From Acidobacteriaceae bacterium (GTDB lineage Bacteria; Acidobacteriota; Terriglobia; Terriglobales; Acidobacteriaceae), in the NCBI GenBank assembly GCA_003133425.1, contig PKXI01000452.1, positions 1-16,666 on the forward strand: a DNA stretch of 16,666 nt. Reading direction: 5' to 3'. Below the pieces are notes generated by a model that did not search any database, was not told the origin of the DNA, and was given only the letters and a program-made list of their open reading frames with translations. The position numbers and the translations under genes are program-made. Numbering within the stretch: position 1 is the stretch's first letter; the number at the start of each line of letters is the position of its first letter. This document shows, one piece after another, positions 13,586 to 16,666 of the stretch.

Positions 13586-14407
13586 TCAGAAATGCTGGAT
13601 AGAATCACCGGGACCGGTGGGTGGGGTGATCGGGGGTGCGACGCTGTGCTCGCCGGAGCGTTCGGCGTGGCCTTCAAGCGAGCGACTGACGAGGTCGCGG
13701 GAGCCAAGACCCACGGCGAGAGCAAGCGTGAGGACGATGCCGCCGAAGAGGATGCCAAAGGCCAGCTCAACGACGTTGCCGCCCATCTTAAGGTGGTCGA
13801 GGACCATGGTTGCGGTAAGGACGAGCACGAGCCACTTGACGCCGAGCGACAGGAACCGCGCGTATTGGAGTTGCTCATTGACGGCTCCGATGAGGACCGA
13901 ACGGGCCAAGTAACGCGCGATGAGAGTACCGGCGATGAGCAGGAAGGCGGCCCCTACGAATTGGGTGAGGTAGGGCAATAGCGAGCTGGTTAAGGTTGTG
14001 GCCGATGCGTAGGAGGCATCGATAGCCGAGACGCCAATGACGAGTCCGAATAGGACGCAGGCCCAGAAAGAGGCACGGGCGACAAGCGCCGTGGGAGAAG
14101 TGGATGGCGCCCAGTCGATGTTGCCGCGGCTGCGGGCAAGGCGTTCATCAAACTTGGCCGCGGTAAGTCCACGCCGCAGCAGCGCGGAAAGAGCCATGCC
14201 AATCAAGGTAAATAGAGCCAGGGCAACAATGAAGGCCAGGATTCCAGGCAGGATGGCGACGAGCAGCGCGAGAACGCGGTAGAGCGACTGATGGAGCGCG
14301 TTGGACATATGCTGCCAGATGGATGTGTTGTCGGCATACAAAGGCTGCAAAGGCTGCAAAGGCTGGTTTGGGCCTGTCTGGAGCATCGTGGCAAGAATGT
14401 TTTGCAT
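13586..14407 (-). CDS. MscS-like / conserved TM-helix membrane protein
   Basis: This 273-aa inner-membrane protein has about five membrane segments: residues 45-75, 107-128, 145-168, 183-204 and 213-236. The last, AFGILFGGIVLTLALAVGLGSRDLVSRSLEGH, matches the pore-lining TM3 and following turn of MscS-family channels (GGI..ALALALGLG..DLV). The large cytosolic beta/vestibule domains of full MscS channels are missing, as in proteins with the 'conserved TM helix' repeat. Start: ATG 14407 has AAGGAG 8 bp upstream. A further ATG at 14473 overlaps the stop of the previous gene (ATGA) but lacks an SD. Near the N-terminus a 9-bp tandem repeat encodes QPLQPLQPL (about 18-23). It probably follows the glycosyltransferase gene in the same transcript. 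Role: osmotic or envelope stress is inferred. Confidence 0.8.
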   Translation of the reverse strand: MQNILATMLQTGPNQPLQPLQPLYADNTSIWQHMSNALHQSLYRVLALLVAILPGILAFIVALALFTLIGMALSALLRRGLTAAKFDERLARSRGNIDWAPSTSPTALVARASFWACVLFGLVIGVSAIDASYASATTLTSSLLPYLTQFVGAAFLLIAGTLIARYLARSVLIGAVNEQLQYARFLSLGVKWLVLVLTATMVLDHLKMGGNVVELAFGILFGGIVLTLALAVGLGSRDLVSRSLEGHAERSGEHSVAPPITPPTGPGDSIQHF

Positions 14408-14469
14408 AGGATTCACTCCTTGAATCGACTCTCTTGCTTCGTACCGGAAATGGGTTTGATTCGGGGTAA

Positions 14470-15684
14470 TCATGGATTGAACCGGTCTGGCCATCGCCAG
14501 CGTGAGACCAAGTAGGTTTTGTCGGTCTCGAAGGCTGCTGCGACGGCCTCAATATGGGCTTCGGGGGTGGTGCCGGAGTTGGTGATGTTGATATGGCTTG
14601 CGACCCAAGCCAGGTAAAGCGGGATAAGCGCGCCGAGCAGATGTCCGCGATTGATGGTGCGGAGCCGGTGGGCGAGGAGAAAGTCGAAGACAATGCGGGC
14701 CCAGAGGCTCTCGGGCATGCGGAAATCTGCAGCGTCGGTTGCAGAAAGCCGTTTGAGTCCGAGCAGCGAGTTCGGCGGCAGGACGAGCGACCAGATTTCA
14801 TGAAGGTTGGTATAGGCGAGCCGAAAAGCCTGGAGCATAGGGGCTATATCTGCTGGCGCATCGCTGGACGTTGCTTGCGGAATGGGCAGGGAATCGCCCG
14901 CGGGCGGCAACTGGCGGAAACGCTGCCAGAATGGTGCCTTGAGTTCGATATCGGAGAACAGAGATCCGGTAACCAGGGGGAGGATGGTATTGAGGTCGGG
15001 CCCGGCGTGTTGGTGTTGGACGCGTGGTCCAACGTCGATCTGGTCGATGGTGAACCCGGCTACTGCGGCCTCGTTGATCGGCCAGAGAGGGGGCTGTCCC
15101 TGGTCGAGCTTGGTGAAGCGCGGGGCAGTGCCGGCGAGGCGTTCGGCCATGCGAAGCGAGAGGCCGAGATCTACGGCGAGGGGAAATCGTACCCGGGAGG
15201 CGAACAGCGCGCGTGTAAGCGGATAGAGGATTGCGGAGTTGACCAGGCCGGCGTGCGGCGGCAAATCGTAGCTCGCGACTGCGAGGTCGGTGGGGGTAGT
15301 GAGAACGGCGTTGGCGAGTGCGCTGATTGCGGACGAGCTGAGCGAGCCTGACTCCGGGCTCAACATGAGGATGGCACGCGCCTTGTCCTTGCTGGCGAGT
15401 TGGTAAGCACTGACGAAATCAGCGGCGGTAAGGGTCCAGGAGGCGTTGGCCGCTGGAGCAGCGACGATCCGGAGAGATGGATAGGAGTCTGTCGGAAGCG
15501 CATCTGAGACCGCGTCTGGGGAAGCGATGAGCAGATCTTCCGCCGGGAAGGAAGCGGTCAGGTTGGCAAGCACTCGTTCGAGCTGTTCCGGCGTCATGGC
15601 GGCAAGCAGGACGAGGAGTCCGTTGTCGGGACAAGCGGAAGTGGTGGTGATGTCAGAAATTGGGTCTACTGTTGCCATGGTCAT
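14470..15684 (-). CDS. GT81-like glycosyltransferase homologue, possibly degenerate
   Basis: This protein has 404 aa from ATG 15684 (15678 equally possible; no strong SD). It has the layout of glucosylglycerate/mannosylglycerate synthase-type GT-A enzymes (GT81). The N-terminal half has AAMTPEQLERVLANL and a Rossmann-like strand (ARAILML), then LVNSAILYPLTRALFASRVRFPLAVDLGLS, the equivalent of the family's YPLTRALYG..IRQPIGGDFG.S. The C-terminal half is helical (FRLAYTNLHEIWSLVLPPNSLLG, ESLWARIVFDFLLAHRLRTI, LLGALIPLYLAWVASHI). Where family members have a DxD metal site after the strand, this one reads SPESGS, and the GGD becomes AVD, so catalysis may be lost. It lies 110 bp after treS and 62 bp before the MscS-like gene. 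A regulatory or pseudo-enzyme role is possible. Confidence 0.65.
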   Translation of the reverse strand: MTMATVDPISDITTTSACPDNGLLVLLAAMTPEQLERVLANLTASFPAEDLLIASPDAVSDALPTDSYPSLRIVAAPAANASWTLTAADFVSAYQLASKDKARAILMLSPESGSLSSSAISALANAVLTTPTDLAVASYDLPPHAGLVNSAILYPLTRALFASRVRFPLAVDLGLSLRMAERLAGTAPRFTKLDQGQPPLWPINEAAVAGFTIDQIDVGPRVQHQHAGPDLNTILPLVTGSLFSDIELKAPFWQRFRQLPPAGDSLPIPQATSSDAPADIAPMLQAFRLAYTNLHEIWSLVLPPNSLLGLKRLSATDAADFRMPESLWARIVFDFLLAHRLRTINRGHLLGALIPLYLAWVASHINITNSGTTPEAHIEAVAAAFETDKTYLVSRWRWPDRFNP

Positions 15685-15794
15685 TCGGGAAGTTGATATT
15701 AAAGCAATTGTGGGCTTTCTACAGTCTCCAATTGACCGGTCTCCGTACGGCAAGACCTTTTACAAGATTAGGATGCCGACAAGCGGGATGAGAA

Positions 15795-16666
15795 TCATGC
15801 TGGCTTCACAATTGGGGGTTGGAGTTCGAGCCAAAAGAAGGAGTACGGGGCCAGAGTCAGTACGTAAGGGGTTTCGGTGATGGTCGGGAATGGCACATAA
15901 CCTAGCATCTCGACGGGCTGGGCGCCCTTGTGGTCGGCGAGGTCGAGGGAGATAGGCTGGGCAAAACGGCTCAGGTTGGCCACGCAGAGAACAGTCTCGT
16001 GCGAGCCGTCGCCGCGCTCCATGTCGCGGAGGTAGGCGAGGATCTTGCGATTCACCGGATTCAAAAAACTGAGCGTTCCGCGGCCGAAGACCTGGAACAA
16101 TTTGCGTAACGCTATCATGTTGCGGGTCCAGTGCAGCAGGCTGGACTGATCGCTTAGCTGGGCTTCCACATTAATGGCCTGGTAGCCATAGACCGGATCC
16201 ATGATGATTGGAAAGTAGAGCCGGGCGGGGTCGCACTTTGAGAAGCCCGCGTTGCGGTCCGAGTTCCACTGCATCGGGGTTCGTACACTGTTGCGGTCGC
16301 CCAGGTAGATGTTGTCGCCCATGCCGATTTCGTCGCCGTAGTACAGGATCGGTGTACCCGGAAAGCTGAGCAGGAGCGAGTTCAGCAGTTCAATGCGGCG
16401 GCGGTTGTTGTCGACCAACGGTGCAAGCCGGCGCCGGATACCGACGTTGACGCGCATGCGCGGATCTGCCGAGTAGGCGATGTACATGTAGTCGCGCTCG
16501 TCGTCGGTGACCATTTCAAGCGTGAGTTCGTCGTGATTGCGGAGGAACAGGCCCCATTGGCAATTGTCGGGAATGGCTGGCGTCTGGACCATGATGTCGA
16601 TTATCGGCAGACGATCTTCCTGGCGGAGGGCCATATAGATGCGTGGCATCAGGGGAAAGTGGAAGG
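15795..16666 (-). CDS. treS: Trehalose synthase, maltose-isomerising (partial, 5' end outside)
   Basis: TreS interconverts maltose and trehalose by intramolecular transglucosylation (GH13_16). The window holds the last 290 residues; the reading frame continues past 16666, starting with FHFPLMPRIYMALRQEDRLPI. Visible family blocks are FLRNHDELTLEMVTDDERDYM with the third catalytic Asp (transition-state stabiliser), the FPGTPILYYGDEIGMGDNIYLGDR loop, SVRTPMQWNSDRNAGFS and the C-terminal beta domain ending SFFWLELQ. The nucleophile and acid/base regions lie outside. There is no maltokinase fusion after the beta domain, as the stop follows 9 residues later. It is the first gene seen of a minus-strand group with the GT81-like and MscS-like genes and probably makes trehalose as an osmoprotectant. 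Confidence 0.93.
   Translation of the reverse strand, partial: FHFPLMPRIYMALRQEDRLPIIDIMVQTPAIPDNCQWGLFLRNHDELTLEMVTDDERDYMYIAYSADPRMRVNVGIRRRLAPLVDNNRRRIELLNSLLLSFPGTPILYYGDEIGMGDNIYLGDRNSVRTPMQWNSDRNAGFSKCDPARLYFPIIMDPVYGYQAINVEAQLSDQSSLLHWTRNMIALRKLFQVFGRGTLSFLNPVNRKILAYLRDMERGDGSHETVLCVANLSRFAQPISLDLADHKGAQPVEMLGYVPFPTITETPYVLTLAPYSFFWLELQPPIVKPA

Noticed and set aside
13382..13981. Plus-strand open frame (199 codons) opposite the MscS-like gene
   Set aside because: The minus strand encodes clear membrane helices and an MscS-like TM3; the plus translation is charged and featureless.
14554..15351. Plus-strand open frame (265 codons) across the GT81-like gene
   Set aside because: Antisense shadow of a gene with recognisable motifs; Gly/Glu/Arg-rich translation without family features.

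Overview
The window joins a mobile element (left, about 1-9334) to a stretch of bacterial chromosome (right, about 9335-16666). The right side carries a trehalose synthase, a GT81-like glycosyltransferase homologue, an MscS-like membrane protein and a 4-alpha-glucanotransferase, all on the minus strand. It also has a small ABM-like protein of a kind I associate with Acidobacteriota (class Terriglobia). That host call is inference from protein flavour and GC-rich codon use; no rRNA or other phylogenetic marker is present.

Layout. 1-1029 is an IS1595-like insertion sequence with 21-bp perfect terminal inverted repeats. Its transposase is split by one extra base in a 5-base homopolymer. 1062-2828 (+) holds a phage major capsid protein and a terminase-small-subunit-like HTH protein. 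2896-3884 (-) is a two-gene, translationally coupled unit (RHH-like N-terminus; coiled coil). 4000-7113 (+) is a compact replication operon: a stand-alone domain resembling the tail of phage DEAD/DEAH helicases, an AlpA/Xis-like HTH protein, an unknown protein, and a primase-polymerase/RepA-like helicase fusion. 7168-7365 (-) encodes a very small DUF2829/Tad2-like protein. 7539-7722 is an iteron cluster bounded by imperfect inverted repeats, the best replication-origin candidate. 7842-9101 (-) is a tyrosine integrase, followed by helically phased direct repeats. At 9285-9334 lies the 3' part of a tRNA-Asp (anticodon GTC) with no 5' half, which is the expected attachment-site scar.

Together these parts (integrase, AlpA-like regulator, Prim-Pol/helicase, iteron origin, one capsid gene and a small-terminase-like gene, and no visible lysis, tail or large terminase) look like a phage satellite (PICI/P4-like in logic) or one arm of a small prophage. 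The other end should lie left of position 1, near an intact tRNA-Asp. The capsid genes now sit directly downstream of the IS.

Right of the attachment scar come a 21-bp perfect hairpin, a second unrelated tyrosine integrase (9436-10623, -), the ABM-like gene (10991-11305, -), and then the carbohydrate/osmotic group read right to left: treS (partial), GT81-like protein, MscS-like protein, malQ. Their shared direction and tight spacing suggest co-transcription of at least the first three. Trehalose synthase and MalQ act on maltose and malto-oligosaccharides, and the membrane protein would fit osmotic-stress physiology. The glycosyltransferase homologue appears to lack the usual DxD motif.
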